A stretch of DNA of 64,000 nucleotides from Cohnella silvisoli (GTDB taxonomy: Bacteria; Bacillota; Bacilli; Paenibacillales; Paenibacillaceae). A model generated the notes under the pieces. The model saw only the letters and a list, made by a program, of their open reading frames with translations, made no database searches and had not been told where the DNA came from. Location of the stretch: the NCBI RefSeq assembly GCF_021190915.1, contig NZ_JAIOAP010000001.1:186001-250000 (forward strand), given 5' to 3'. Below are positions 9,550-17,450 of the stretch, piece after piece. Position 1 is the stretch's first letter, and every line of letters starts with the position of its first letter. The position numbers and the translations under genes are program-made.

Positions 9550-9762
9550 ATGGAGTTAATTAACTGCGGCAGATGCGGAAAACTACAGGTTCAAAGGCCT
9601 GATACGTTGTGTAGAGATTGTCTGGAGATCTATATTTCCGAATCGCTCGTAATTAAGGAATTTATTAAAATGAACCCTGGCGCTACGGTCATGGATGTAG
9701 TCCTCCATACCGGGTATTCTTTGAAAAGGATTAATGAAACGATCGAACAATATAAAATTTGA
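9550..9762 (+). CDS. Small zinc-ribbon protein with a C-terminal helix-turn-helix (YvyF-like)
   Basis: A 70-residue protein. Two CxxC pairs (Cys6/Cys9 and Cys21/Cys24) make a zinc ribbon, and residues about 35-70 (VIKEFIKMNPGATVMDVVLHT, then SLKRINETIEQY) look like a small winged or helix-turn-helix DNA-binding unit. The arrangement resembles the YvyF family found in flagellar operons of Bacillales, where the zinc ribbon precedes a HTH, but no flagellar gene adjoins it here. The start is supported by AGGGTGATC just upstream and its own promoter and terminator make it monocistronic. A role as a small regulator is inferred. Confidence 0.65.
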   Translation: MELINCGRCGKLQVQRPDTLCRDCLEIYISESLVIKEFIKMNPGATVMDVVLHTGYSLKRINETIEQYKI

Positions 9763-9781
9763 CCCTATGATGAAGACTTAC

Positions 9782-9824
9782 ATCCCTGGCAAGATGCATA
9801 TGGCATCGTTGCTGGGGATTTTTG
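9782..9824 (+). terminator. Rho-independent terminator
   Basis: A long hairpin pairs ATCCC, GCAA and GATGC on the left with GCATC, TTGC and GGGAT on the right, with two wobble pairs and one bulge, and is followed by TTTTTG. It ends the zinc-ribbon transcript. Confidence 0.85.
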
Positions 9825-9886
9825 TATTCATTGTTTCGTGTTTTCTTAGCCGTATCCATTTAATTGTAAAAAAATTCGTTTTTATT

Positions 9887-9898
9887 AACCTATAGGTT
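9887..9898. promoter_or_regulatory. Perfect 12-bp palindrome upstream of the XRE regulator (candidate operator)
   Basis: AACCTATAGGTT is a perfect palindrome about 60 bases before the XRE-type regulator gene. Such regulators usually bind short palindromes in their own promoter, so autoregulation is plausible. No clear -35/-10 pair could be fixed around it. Confidence 0.4.
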
Positions 9899-9957
9899 CA
9901 ATTTGAATGTGCGTGCATGTAATGGGAGTTTTAGTATTGTTATAGTCTGATTGGGTG

Positions 9958-10293
9958 ATGAACGTGAGTTTCGATAATCATATAATCGGCAATCGGATTA
10001 AAAAGGCTCGAGAAGAAAAGGGAATCACGCAAGAATTGCTAGCCGAATCGATGGAAGTTTCGAATGCCTACATTAGCAAGATTGAGAGAGGCAGAACGCC
10101 GGTAAATCTCAATAATCTGGATAAAATATGCGCTGTGCTCGAGACGTCTCCCGAATATATTTTGCACGGAACGAACACGACAACTGACGAATATATGCGA
10201 AACGAAATTATAGATATGCTCAAAGGCTGCTCCGCTGAGAAAATCAAGCTGATCGCGCAGGTTATTAAGCCGATACTCGAATTCAAAGAATAA
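9958..10293 (+). CDS. XRE-family helix-turn-helix transcriptional regulator
   Basis: A regulator of about 111 residues. The N-terminal domain (IGNRIKKAREEKGITQELLA, then VSNAYISKIERGRTPVNLNNL and ICAVLETSPEYIL) is a typical lambda-repressor-like HTH_3 fold at about residues 10-65. The C-terminal 40 residues (EYMRNEIIDMLKGCSAEKIKLIAQVIKPIL) are helical and probably dimerise the protein; this layout is common in single regulators of Paenibacillus. Three nearby starts (GTG 9955, ATG 9958, GTG 9964) cannot be separated because the ribosome binding site, GGGTGATG, overlaps them. Targets are unknown; the palindrome at 9887-9898 may be its own operator. Confidence 0.85.
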   Translation: MNVSFDNHIIGNRIKKAREEKGITQELLAESMEVSNAYISKIERGRTPVNLNNLDKICAVLETSPEYILHGTNTTTDEYMRNEIIDMLKGCSAEKIKLIAQVIKPILEFKE

Positions 10294-10343
10294 ACTCCGC
10301 CGCTTATCCCTCTGATATTTCACTTAACGGGAGGCCGTTTCTA

Positions 10344-10634
10344 TTGAGTCTGGCTTTGCATTTTGCACATATGCTCATCCAGAACAAACTCCATGCGCTT
10401 GAACTCACTCATCTATGGGTTCGCACCCACGGCAGAAACTTAATCATCTATTCCATCGAGCATCAAGAGGAAGTTAATCGCGCCATATTAACTCTGTTCC
10501 CCGGTAATGCATACTTGTTATGCATTGCGAACCATCGCGGAAACTGGCAGCCTACGCCGTTTGTCGGAACGCTTCCCCAACAGATGTCTATACTGACAGG
10601 GAAGCTCGCTTTTGCTTTATCACGCTGGCATTGA
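10344..10634 (+). CDS. Conserved-looking hypothetical protein, 96 residues
   Basis: The TTG start at 10344 lies 9 bases after GGGAGG at 10329-10334, and the frame ends 30 bases before a strong terminator, so it is probably a real gene. The protein has no signal peptide or membrane helix. It reads as a small alpha/beta fold (HLWVRTHGRNLIIYSIE, AYLLCIANHRGNWQPTPF, then a C-terminal helix). Its aromatic and basic make-up does not match a family I can name. It follows the XRE gene by 50 bases and may be co-transcribed with it. Function unknown. Confidence 0.6.
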   Translation: MSLALHFAHMLIQNKLHALELTHLWVRTHGRNLIIYSIEHQEEVNRAILTLFPGNAYLLCIANHRGNWQPTPFVGTLPQQMSILTGKLAFALSRWH

Positions 10635-10665
10635 GATATGAAGCTCATATACTTAAACTGAATAT

Positions 10666-10706
10666 AGGGTTGAGCAGCGCTTCGGGTCTGCTCAACCCTT
10701 TTTCCA
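10666..10706 (+). terminator. Rho-independent terminator
   Basis: AGGGTTGAGCAG pairs perfectly with CTGCTCAACCCT across a 10-base loop and is followed by TTTTT. A very strong terminator ending the XRE/hypothetical unit. Confidence 0.92.
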
Positions 10707-10832
10707 ATTATCGGAAAGTATTATGGCCATCTACCCATCTAGGCTTAATATGCTTTTTCTTCATATGTGCCAATATCCCGCAGCGTCAGAAAAGTAGGAA
10801 AAAAATCGGCACCTAATTTCCGTGCCATTTCG

Positions 10833-11067
10833 GAGAAATCGTACCATTATCCCCCTGCCTCAGAAGTGCCATACCAAACGTAAGTTCTATTTTCAAGTGG
10901 TATCAGGTAAAATTTCAACATTCCGGATTTGTTTTCAAAAGCATGAACAAGGGTTTTCCCCCTGCTCGGAAGGGATAATGGTACGTTTTCGCGGAAAGGA
11001 GGTAGGGGAGCTGCGGTGGTCCTATTCTGCTTCTGATGCGAAGGGATAAAAGTACGTTTTCGCGAAC
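10833..11067. repeat. Three copies of a short GGGATAATGGTACG repeat in a 587-base gene-free stretch
   Basis: The stretch 10707-11292 has no convincing gene. It holds a repeated motif, about GGGGATAATGGTACG then TTTTCGCG. One copy is on the minus strand at about 10833-10856, and two are on the plus strand at about 10972-10992 and 11043-11064. The two plus copies share the GAAGGGATAA block and the GTACGTTTTCGCG block; the minus copy shares GGGGATAATGGTACG and then diverges. A GGCAC/GTGCC inverted pair lies at about 10809-10826. These look like a dispersed intergenic repeat family. A frame of 75 codons across 10822-11049 is only a by-product. Confidence 0.6.
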
Positions 11068-11292
11068 AACCGCAGGCAGGAACAGGGATATCGGACCGGT
11101 CGACCCCGAGAGCTACAAGGGAGTTCATGTGTACGATTGCTTCATTATGGATATCCGCCAAAATAAAAGGACCGGAGGCAAAGCCCTCGGTTATTCTTAG
11201 TTCAAACCCGGATACCTCGACGCTTGCTTCTCGTTACCTAGTTATTTAGTATATGAACTATTAGACAACGGTTTTACAAGAGGGGGCCCGGC

Positions 11293-12426
11293 ATGGAGAA
11301 ATCCCGCATTCGCTCATATTTAATCGGGATAGGCGTATTTCTGCTCGCGAAATTCAAATGGGCGTTGGCCCTTCTGAAATTGACGAAGTTCGGCGGTACC
11401 TTGATCTCGATGGGAGCAAGCCTCGGAGCTTATGCCCTGATCTATGGCTGGAAGTTCGGGGTAGCTCTCGTTTACTTGATTTTCGTCCATGAGATGGGTC
11501 ATCTAATTGCCGCTAAGCGCAAGGGCATTCCGACGTCCCCAGCCATTTTCATTCCGTTCGTAGGCGCTCTTATTTCTATGAAGCAGCAGCCGAGGGATGC
11601 CGCCACTGAAGCTTATTTGGCCTATGGCGGCCCGCTTGCCGGACTGATCTCTTTCTTGCCTGCGGTGATTCTCTATCGGGTAACCGAGGATCCGTTCTGG
11701 GCTCTGGTCATTTTCATGGGAGCTTTGCTTAACCTGTTTAATTTATTGCCGGTTTCGCCTCTTGATGGAGGAAGGATCGTGTCGGTGCTCTCCACGAAAA
11801 TCTGGCTGGCCGGACTGTTGGCGCTTATTGCCCTGGTCATTTTCTCGCCCAGTCCGATACTCTTCCTTGTGATCCTCTTCGGTTTCTTCACCTGGTGGAA
11901 TCGCGCAAGGGAAAATTACCGGAGTTCGGTTCTCACCTATGAAAAGGAGAAATTAACGGAGGTCCTCGCGGCGCTCCGGCAATGGCCGACATTGACGAGC
12001 ATGCTGGAGATCAAGCAGTCACTGGCCCATGCCAAAGAAACCGCATCCCGCGAAGAAGAAGCAAGCAAGGGCAAATGGCTCATCCCTTTCCTTCAAGATG
12101 ACGAGCGTCTCGCCCGCGACAAAGCGAGAATGGACTGCGAGTTTGCCGAGCGAATGCTTGCGTTGCTGCTGGAGTGGGAGCATCGGCCAGTGGAATATGC
12201 GGAATCGGATCCCACGCGACCGATTCCATCGGAACTGCTTGTGGGTGCGGGCCAAATAGCGCAAGACAGAATCCAGGCTATAGACACAGAACTCCACAGG
12301 TATCGTACCTATTACGTAGCTTCGGCTTCTACGAAGTGGAAGGTATTGGCGGCCTATCTTCTTCTGGCAGCTGTCCTATCGCTTTTCATGTTATACGGAC
12401 ATCGGTTGATGGAGCTCTATCGTTAG
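11293..12426 (+). CDS. M50-family intramembrane metalloprotease (site-2 protease type)
   Basis: A 377-residue integral membrane protein. The zinc-binding FVHEMGH motif at 66-70 and the third ligand in SPLDGGR (Asp158) sit in successive membrane helices, as in site-2 proteases. About six helices fall between residues 10 and 205. A soluble stretch with a long charged helical part (about 210-345) follows, and a final membrane helix near 355-372 lies at the C-terminus. That C-terminal extension is larger than in the minimal SpoIVFB type. GAGGGGG at 11280-11286 supports the ATG. Such proteases cut membrane-bound regulators; the ECF sigma/anti-sigma pair just downstream is a tempting but unproven partner. 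Confidence 0.87.
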   Translation: MEKSRIRSYLIGIGVFLLAKFKWALALLKLTKFGGTLISMGASLGAYALIYGWKFGVALVYLIFVHEMGHLIAAKRKGIPTSPAIFIPFVGALISMKQQPRDAATEAYLAYGGPLAGLISFLPAVILYRVTEDPFWALVIFMGALLNLFNLLPVSPLDGGRIVSVLSTKIWLAGLLALIALVIFSPSPILFLVILFGFFTWWNRARENYRSSVLTYEKEKLTEVLAALRQWPTLTSMLEIKQSLAHAKETASREEEASKGKWLIPFLQDDERLARDKARMDCEFAERMLALLLEWEHRPVEYAESDPTRPIPSELLVGAGQIAQDRIQAIDTELHRYRTYYVASASTKWKVLAAYLLLAAVLSLFMLYGHRLMELYR

Positions 12427-12538
12427 CCAACGTATCCAATGGGGACGAAGCACCTAAGTGCTGAAAGCGGTCGACGGTGGGACGCTGTCTTATCCGGTTA
12501 TACGATACCGACAATAAGATAAACCAAAAAACCAAAAA

Positions 12539-12586
12539 GGAAAAGCCTCCAATTTTGCTATCGATGCGCTGTTGGAGGCTTTTTCC
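12539..12586. terminator. Bidirectional-looking Rho-independent terminator
   Basis: GGAAAAGCCTCCAA pairs with TTGGAGGCTTTTTCC around a 19-base loop. The T-run on the plus strand and the A-run on the left arm allow termination from both sides. It separates the M50 gene from the sigma-factor operon. Confidence 0.88.
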
Positions 12587-12627
12587 CATTCAGAGACACG
12601 ATCATTGGCAATATTAGCAAGTAAATC

Positions 12628-12653
12628 GAACCTTTTCCACCCATTGGGCCAAT
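12628..12653 (+). promoter_or_regulatory. Possible ECF-type promoter of the sigma-factor operon
   Basis: GAACCTTTT at 12628-12636 resembles the AAC-containing -35 element read by many ECF sigma factors, and it lies 49 bases before the sigma gene, so self-activation is plausible. An ATTGG-G-CCAAT inverted repeat lies at 12643-12653. No -10 could be fixed. Confidence 0.3.
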
Positions 12654-12684
12654 ATAGGATGAATACCCGTTAGGAGGCGCCCCT

Positions 12685-13263
12685 ATGCAGGATCACGAAA
12701 TTCATCCATGGCTCACAAGAATGATCCAGGGTGATTCGGAAGCATTTCATCGGATCTATGAATCTACTAAAGATGATGTTTATCGAATGCTGTATTTATT
12801 ACTGAATAATCGAGAAGATGCAGGGGATGTGATGAGTGAGGTTTACTTAAATTTGCATCAATCTCTCCCGAGTTATAACTTCAAGCAGCCTTTTCAATAC
12901 TGGTTGAATGGTCTCGTTATTCGTCAGGCTAACAATTGGAAACGCAAGGTGTGGCGGAAAATAAGGCTGTACAATCGAGCGAAAATGTATGCTGTGGAGT
13001 CTGTCGGGGTTACGTCGGAAGAGTATTACTTAACATGCGAGCAAAGGGCAGAAATGATTAGTCTAGTTAATAAGCTGCCATACAAGCTGAGAGAAGTTAT
13101 AGTATTAAGACACTTTCGGGACTGTTCTTTGGAGGACATAGCGGGAATCTTGGGTATTCCCCTAGGAACGGTTAAATCCCGACACCATTCAGCCATCCAC
13201 AAGCTCCGTTTATTGACCGGACATGAAATCGTTCATAAGGAGGCATCCCTTCATGCAGATTGA
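12685..13263 (+). CDS. ECF-type RNA polymerase sigma factor
   Basis: A 192-residue sigma-70 family factor with only regions 2 and 4. Region 2 runs from about 12 to 85 (SEAFHRIYESTKDDVYRMLYL, then DAGDVMSEVYLNL and PFQYWLNGLVIRQANNWKRK). Region 4 runs from about 125 to 180 (LPYKLREVIVLRHFRDCSLED, then LGIPLGTVKSRHHSAIHKLR). Regions 1 and 3 are absent, as expected for an extracytoplasmic-function factor. TTAGGAGG lies 8 bases before the ATG. It overlaps the next gene, a membrane protein likely to be its anti-sigma partner. The inducing signal cannot be read from sequence. Confidence 0.9.
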   Translation: MQDHEIHPWLTRMIQGDSEAFHRIYESTKDDVYRMLYLLLNNREDAGDVMSEVYLNLHQSLPSYNFKQPFQYWLNGLVIRQANNWKRKVWRKIRLYNRAKMYAVESVGVTSEEYYLTCEQRAEMISLVNKLPYKLREVIVLRHFRDCSLEDIAGILGIPLGTVKSRHHSAIHKLRLLTGHEIVHKEASLHAD

Positions 13264-14221
13264 GAAACAATTGGCGGAAGCTTACAAACTGACAGCACTC
13301 GAGATCAAAAGCCCATTAGAAGTAGATGCTCACATCGTTCTAATGTACGAAAAACAAATGAAGAAAGAAAGGGGAAATGCTATGCGTCCAACTCGTAAAA
13401 AAGTTCTGCAAATTGCCCTTATTGGTTTGCTCGTGCTCGTAATAACTGGGTTTACCGCTCAGTACTTAAACAAACTCGGCGATGAGCGTTTCAGTATGGA
13501 ATTTTTCGGTAGTGACCAGAGAAAATATGACGAAGCAACGGCAAGCGTAGTCCGTGGGCAAATGCAGCAAATCCAAAGCCAACTTAAGGTTGGAGAGAGT
13601 GCAATCGTGTATTCTCATGAAATAGAGGAGATAACACCGACCTCAAAAAATATTCCGTATGCAGAATATGTCTCAAATCCTTATGTTTATACGGACTTTA
13701 AAGCATGGAAGACGAAGCTGCGACAACATGTACAGCCGTATAAACTCCCTGCAGAAGGAATAAATGGTTTAACGTTCGTGGGCGGGGAAGAAGAGATGCC
13801 TTTCGGAGGGGTGATAACCCAGCTTGAAGTTATCAGGGAGCTGCATTCAGAAGTGAATGATGAAGGCAAAGAAATAGCCTGGAGGAAAATTGAGCCCGAC
13901 AAGGAAGCATTTCCTGTTTTCACTTCAGTATACAAATATGATAATCAGGATGAAGTAAAAGTGTCCATGCAAATCATATCTCAGAAAATAAAAGTGGTCG
14001 GACCCGGTCGAGCCTTGCAGGAAAAAGTGACTCTAAATGGACAAGAGGCTTTGTATACTTTCAACAAGAAGTTCTTATACAGCGACACGAATCAGTATCA
14101 AAGTTTGGATTGGGTTGAAACGCTGCCGGATATTTCGATTGTATATAGCATCGGCAGTTCCGCCAAGTCTATGACCAAGGAAAAGTTGATTTCCATCGGC
14201 GAAAGTTTAGTTACCGAATAA
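13253..14221 (+). CDS. Membrane protein, probable anti-sigma partner of the ECF factor
   Basis: A protein of about 322 residues. A cytoplasmic stretch of about 53 residues precedes one transmembrane helix (VLQIALIGLLVLVITGF, about 56-72), and about 250 extracytoplasmic residues follow, without cysteines. AAGGAGG at 13237-13243 lies 9 bases before ATG 13253. The earlier ATG at 13223 in this frame is inside the sigma gene and has no such site. The start overlaps the sigma-factor stop by 11 bases, which implies translational coupling. The short cytoplasmic part has no HxxxCxxC zinc motif, so if it is an anti-sigma factor it is not a classical ZAS protein; the outer part resembles DUF4367-type domains in general form only. 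Confidence 0.7.
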   Translation: MQIEKQLAEAYKLTALEIKSPLEVDAHIVLMYEKQMKKERGNAMRPTRKKVLQIALIGLLVLVITGFTAQYLNKLGDERFSMEFFGSDQRKYDEATASVVRGQMQQIQSQLKVGESAIVYSHEIEEITPTSKNIPYAEYVSNPYVYTDFKAWKTKLRQHVQPYKLPAEGINGLTFVGGEEEMPFGGVITQLEVIRELHSEVNDEGKEIAWRKIEPDKEAFPVFTSVYKYDNQDEVKVSMQIISQKIKVVGPGRALQEKVTLNGQEALYTFNKKFLYSDTNQYQSLDWVETLPDISIVYSIGSSAKSMTKEKLISIGESLVTE

Positions 14222-14227
14222 ATAGGA

Positions 14228-14293
14228 AAGCACCTGTCGCACACTAGGAAGGGCTCTTTTGGCGGAGCAATCCGGAGTTTGCGGCAGGTGCTT
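14228..14293. terminator. Long hairpin between convergent genes
   Basis: A 14-base left arm (AAGCACCTGTCGCA) pairs with the right arm TGCGGCAGGTGCTT with one wobble, across a 38-base loop. A run of T appears only when read on the minus strand (TTTCCTATTTATT), so it best serves the ParB-like gene, though both transcripts end here. Confidence 0.65.
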
Positions 14294-14329
14294 ATAATGT
14301 TACGGGCGGCTTCCTCATACCGAAAGGCC

Positions 14330-15451
14330 TTATTTTCTAACCAACATCATGTCTTTAACCGTTCTCCACTCCGCCAGATGGTTCTCGAGATCGCGGATTA
14401 ACGTATCGATGTCCTGTACAAATTGTTCCCTCTCCACACCTTCGAGGTTAGGCAAGTCATTGAGAGGTAGGTGACTTGGCGCTGGAAGAGTGGCGAGCAA
14501 AAGGTTCAGCGTACTCTCGACGAAGTTCTCGGGAGCTTGCTCCTCGAACTTTTCGTTCGATGCCATGGACTCAGACCTAACGTTCGATAACTCCGTTTCA
14601 TCCCTCGTTGCTTTTCCATTAGCTGGACTTATCCCGGTACCCGACGACGTGTTCGAAATATTTTCCCTGCTTTCCTTGTGCTCCGGCTTGTCCGTGTCCG
14701 CAACAACTTCCTCTTTAGGCTCGGCGCTCTTAGCCCGCTCCTTCTTGTTGTGCTCGAACGTGGACCAGGTTTCGAGGAGTTGAGGCCCTGTCTTGAACAA
14801 CAGCTTCCCCTTGGTGCCGTCGGAGATCTCTTTGTCCTTGAATAGGCGGGCAATCCGCTTCACGTCGGGAACGGACATCTCGTCCACTGCCATAATCAAC
14901 GCAAGCGAATCGCGATACTCCATCGGCAAGTCCTTAAGGGGCATCAGCTGATCCTCGGTTAATTTGTCCTTCCGGATTTCTGTTCCGTATACGATCAGAG
15001 CACGCACGGCATTGCTGAATTTAAGCAAGTCCAATTTGTTCTTGATGTAGGTTTCCGGCTTGCCAAGTTTGCTGGACAAATATTTGATCGAGCTGCTGAA
15101 TTTCGGATCGGTTAGAAGCTTGTTGAACGCTTCCGCCTCTTCAATCGGCGAGAAGCCTTGCCGGGTTAAGTTTTCGGCGATTTGCTCCAGGTAGATTTCC
15201 ATCTCTTCCGTGACATTCGAGACAATGCAAGGAATCGTTGGGAGACCTAGTGTTTTACATGCTTTATAACGCCTATTTCCATAGATGATTTTGTATCGCC
15301 CGTCATCCGTTGTCCTCACTTTAATGGGAGACAGCAAACCAAGCTCTTCGATGCTGCTCATTAATTCTTGGAGCGCTTCCTCATCGAATTGGTATCTCGG
15401 TTGTTCTTTATCTTCATCGATTAAATGCGTAGGAATTTGTATGATGTCCAT
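14330..15451 (-). CDS. Orphan ParB/Spo0J-like partition family protein
   Basis: A 373-residue protein. The N-terminal ParB/sulfiredoxin-like CTPase domain lies at about 3-95: a QPRYQFDEEALQELMSSIE block and a YGNRRYKACKTLG box, where chromosomal ParB has GERR. The helical DNA-binding part has the ENLTRQGFSPIEEAEAF box near 92-108 and a HTH near 120-150. A long low-complexity acidic linker (about 230-305) joins a C-terminal acidic domain. AGGAGATAAC precedes the start on the minus strand. No ParA neighbour and no parS-like palindrome was seen, so it is a stand-alone copy, perhaps a nucleoid-occlusion-like or plasmid-derived regulator. The GNRR change bears on CTP or parS binding. Confidence 0.85.
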   Translation of the reverse strand: MDIIQIPTHLIDEDKEQPRYQFDEEALQELMSSIEELGLLSPIKVRTTDDGRYKIIYGNRRYKACKTLGLPTIPCIVSNVTEEMEIYLEQIAENLTRQGFSPIEEAEAFNKLLTDPKFSSSIKYLSSKLGKPETYIKNKLDLLKFSNAVRALIVYGTEIRKDKLTEDQLMPLKDLPMEYRDSLALIMAVDEMSVPDVKRIARLFKDKEISDGTKGKLLFKTGPQLLETWSTFEHNKKERAKSAEPKEEVVADTDKPEHKESRENISNTSSGTGISPANGKATRDETELSNVRSESMASNEKFEEQAPENFVESTLNLLLATLPAPSHLPLNDLPNLEGVEREQFVQDIDTLIRDLENHLAEWRTVKDMMLVRK

Positions 15452-15542
15452 GCGTTATCTCCTATCGTTCGATTAGGTCGTCCAAGGATGCGCCTATGGG
15501 AACATATGTATTATATAACAGGGCTCGATTCATGGGAATAAA

Positions 15543-15613
15543 GCGTATTATTTATACATTTTTTAGAATTGATTTAGAGTCCTTTTAGACACGCGTATTA
15601 TTATTAATATTAT
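15543..15613 (+). promoter_or_regulatory. Promoter region of the DUF6220 gene with a direct repeat
   Basis: In the divergent gap, TTAGAC (15585-15590) and TATTAT (15608-15613) are 17 bases apart and point to the DUF6220 gene. The nine-base block GCGTATTAT occurs at 15543 and again 50 bases later at 15593, overlapping the spacer, a possible regulator site. Confidence 0.45.
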
Positions 15614-15646
15614 GTTTGATTCATAGCAGTGAGAGGAGCGTTATAA

Positions 15647-16099
15647 ATGGAAAATGTAGCGGAAAAAGGTAATAAAGCAGCAAACAAAGCAGCTGAGGAG
15701 GATAACGGATCCGGACGCATTCGATGGGTACGTTTCGTGTACGGGCTGCTAGCGGCGGGATACTTCGCATGCGTGATTCTCCAAGTATTTTTCGCCGGAT
15801 TGGGCATTTTTGTAGACAATGGGGATTTGGAGCTGCATCGCGTATTCGCGAATTATTTCGAGTTTGGTTCGATTATCATGTTCGTGTTATCGTTTTTCGG
15901 ACGCATCCGCGGCAGGCTGCGATGGTTGACTCTCGTTTTGTTTGCGCTCACCGCGCTGCAGCATATGACGATTCAGACGTTCTCGGGGATTCTTCCCGCG
16001 CTTCATACGGTTGACGCCTTGCTGTTATTCGGAATATCCATGCATTTAACGAAACGCTCCTGGCGGTGGCTGCTTCTTCGGACGAATAAGGGTATATAA
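15647..16099 (+). CDS. DUF6220-type four-helix membrane protein
   Basis: A 150-residue membrane protein. A charged N-terminal tail of about 25 residues precedes four hydrophobic helices (about 29-50, 64-84, 88-106 and 115-133). The pattern, with VYGLLAAGYFACVILQVFFAG, then HRVFANYFE and LQHMTIQ, matches proteins annotated DUF6220, in which conserved histidines within helices 2 and 3 may bind a cofactor or metal. GAGAGGAG lies just upstream of the ATG. It stands alone between the ParB-like gene and an exporter gene. Function unknown. Confidence 0.75.
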   Translation: MENVAEKGNKAANKAAEEDNGSGRIRWVRFVYGLLAAGYFACVILQVFFAGLGIFVDNGDLELHRVFANYFEFGSIIMFVLSFFGRIRGRLRWLTLVLFALTALQHMTIQTFSGILPALHTVDALLLFGISMHLTKRSWRWLLLRTNKGI

Positions 16100-16164
16100 G
16101 TAGATGTTTTTTAGTTCGATTCGTAATATGATAGGAGGATGTTTGGAACAAGAGGGTGTATGGA

Positions 16165-17397
16165 ATGAGTCGATATAACGACAAACTCGCGATGGATGTA
16201 CAAGAAACGAAAAAAGCGAATCTAGTGTGGCTTATTGTTCTGCTCGGATCGCTTTCCGCTTTCGGACCGCTGTCGCTTGACCTGTATTTGCCTGCGCTGC
16301 CTAAGCTCGCTGAGAATTTAAATACAAGCTCCTCGTACGCCCAGTTAAGCCTGACAGCTTGTATGATCGGGCTATCGGTAGGACAACTTTTCGCTGGACC
16401 CTTGAGCGATGTTCACGGGCGTCGGAAGCCGTTGCTGATCGGGCTCTTGTTATATGCCGTTTCATCTATTCTTTGCGCCTTCAGCACATCGATCGGCGTT
16501 CTTGTGTTGCTTCGCTTCATACAGGGATTTGCCGGATCGGCGGGTATCGTCATCTCCCGGGCGGTCGTGCGCGATATGTATTCGGGGCCGGAGCTGACTA
16601 AGTTTTTCGCGATGCTCATGCTGGTCAACGGTGCTGCTCCTATTTTCTCGCCGGTCATCGGGGGGCAACTGTTAAAAGTTACGCCATGGGAAGGGTTGTT
16701 CGTCGTCCTAGCCGGTTGGGGAATACTTACGCTTATTGCCGTCTTATTCGGTTTACCGGAGACGCTGCCTGAAGCCAAACGAATGTCCGGAGGAATCCGT
16801 CAGACTTTATCTACCTTCCGGCGCCTGCTGGGTGATCGCTCATTTATGGGCTATGCACTCGCTCAAGCGCTGGTGACAGCGGCCATGTTTGCTTATATTG
16901 CAGGCTCGCCATTCGTGCTTCAAAACATTTACGGAGTTTCTCCTCAGATGTTCAGCGTGTTCTTCGCCATTAATGGGCTGGGAATTATTATTGCCGGTCA
17001 GTTGACGGGACGGCTTGCAAGCAGGGTGGGGGAGAAAAAGCTGTTCCTGACCGGGCTAATGATAGCTTCCGTAAGCGGAATATCGCTGTTCGTTATGATC
17101 GCATTCTCGGCGGGCTTAGCTGCTATACTTGTCCCACTCTTCTTCGTTGTCTCTAGTGTGGGTATCGTGAGCACCACAGGCTTTTCCCTTGCGATGCGCA
17201 ACCATGGTTATGCAGCCGGGAGCGCGGCGGCGTTGCTTGGACTCCTCTCTTTCTTGCTCGGCGGTATTCTAGCTCCGGTCGTCGGCATCGCAGGAAGCGC
17301 GAATGCGCTGCCGATGGGAATCATTATCGCAGCAACAGATGTTGGCGCCTTGGTTTGCTATTTTGTTATGATACGGAGATATCAAAAGGAACACTGA
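16165..17397 (+). CDS. Bcr/CflA-family multidrug exporter (major facilitator)
   Basis: A transporter of about 410 residues with 12 predicted membrane helices. The family signature near the start, LSAFGPLSLDLYLPALPKLAENL, and the MFS loop motif GPLSDVHGRRKPLLIG between helices 2 and 3 are clear. Family members export drugs such as bicyclomycin, and some export cysteine or sulfonamides, using the proton gradient. GAGGG lies 8 bases before ATG 16165; the GTG at 16156 in the same frame lacks a spaced ribosome binding site. It is followed by a hairpin and then by a separate map gene. Confidence 0.9.
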   Translation: MSRYNDKLAMDVQETKKANLVWLIVLLGSLSAFGPLSLDLYLPALPKLAENLNTSSSYAQLSLTACMIGLSVGQLFAGPLSDVHGRRKPLLIGLLLYAVSSILCAFSTSIGVLVLLRFIQGFAGSAGIVISRAVVRDMYSGPELTKFFAMLMLVNGAAPIFSPVIGGQLLKVTPWEGLFVVLAGWGILTLIAVLFGLPETLPEAKRMSGGIRQTLSTFRRLLGDRSFMGYALAQALVTAAMFAYIAGSPFVLQNIYGVSPQMFSVFFAINGLGIIIAGQLTGRLASRVGEKKLFLTGLMIASVSGISLFVMIAFSAGLAAILVPLFFVVSSVGIVSTTGFSLAMRNHGYAAGSAAALLGLLSFLLGGILAPVVGIAGSANALPMGIIIAATDVGALVCYFVMIRRYQKEH

Positions 17398-17415
17398 CAG
17401 CATAAGGTCAGTGTT
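17390..17415 (+). terminator. Hairpin at the end of the exporter gene
   Basis: AACACTGAC and GTCAGTGTT form a nine-pair stem with an eight-base loop; the exporter stop codon lies in the left arm. The tail GGTTTGCGTT is a poor U-run, so termination may be partial. Confidence 0.55.
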
Positions 17416-17450
17416 GGTTTGCGTTCACCACATGAAAGAAGGAGATTCCA

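Noticed and set aside
10822-11049. A 75-codon frame in the repeat-rich gap
   Set aside because: It crosses the intergenic repeats and has no ribosome binding site or protein-like composition.
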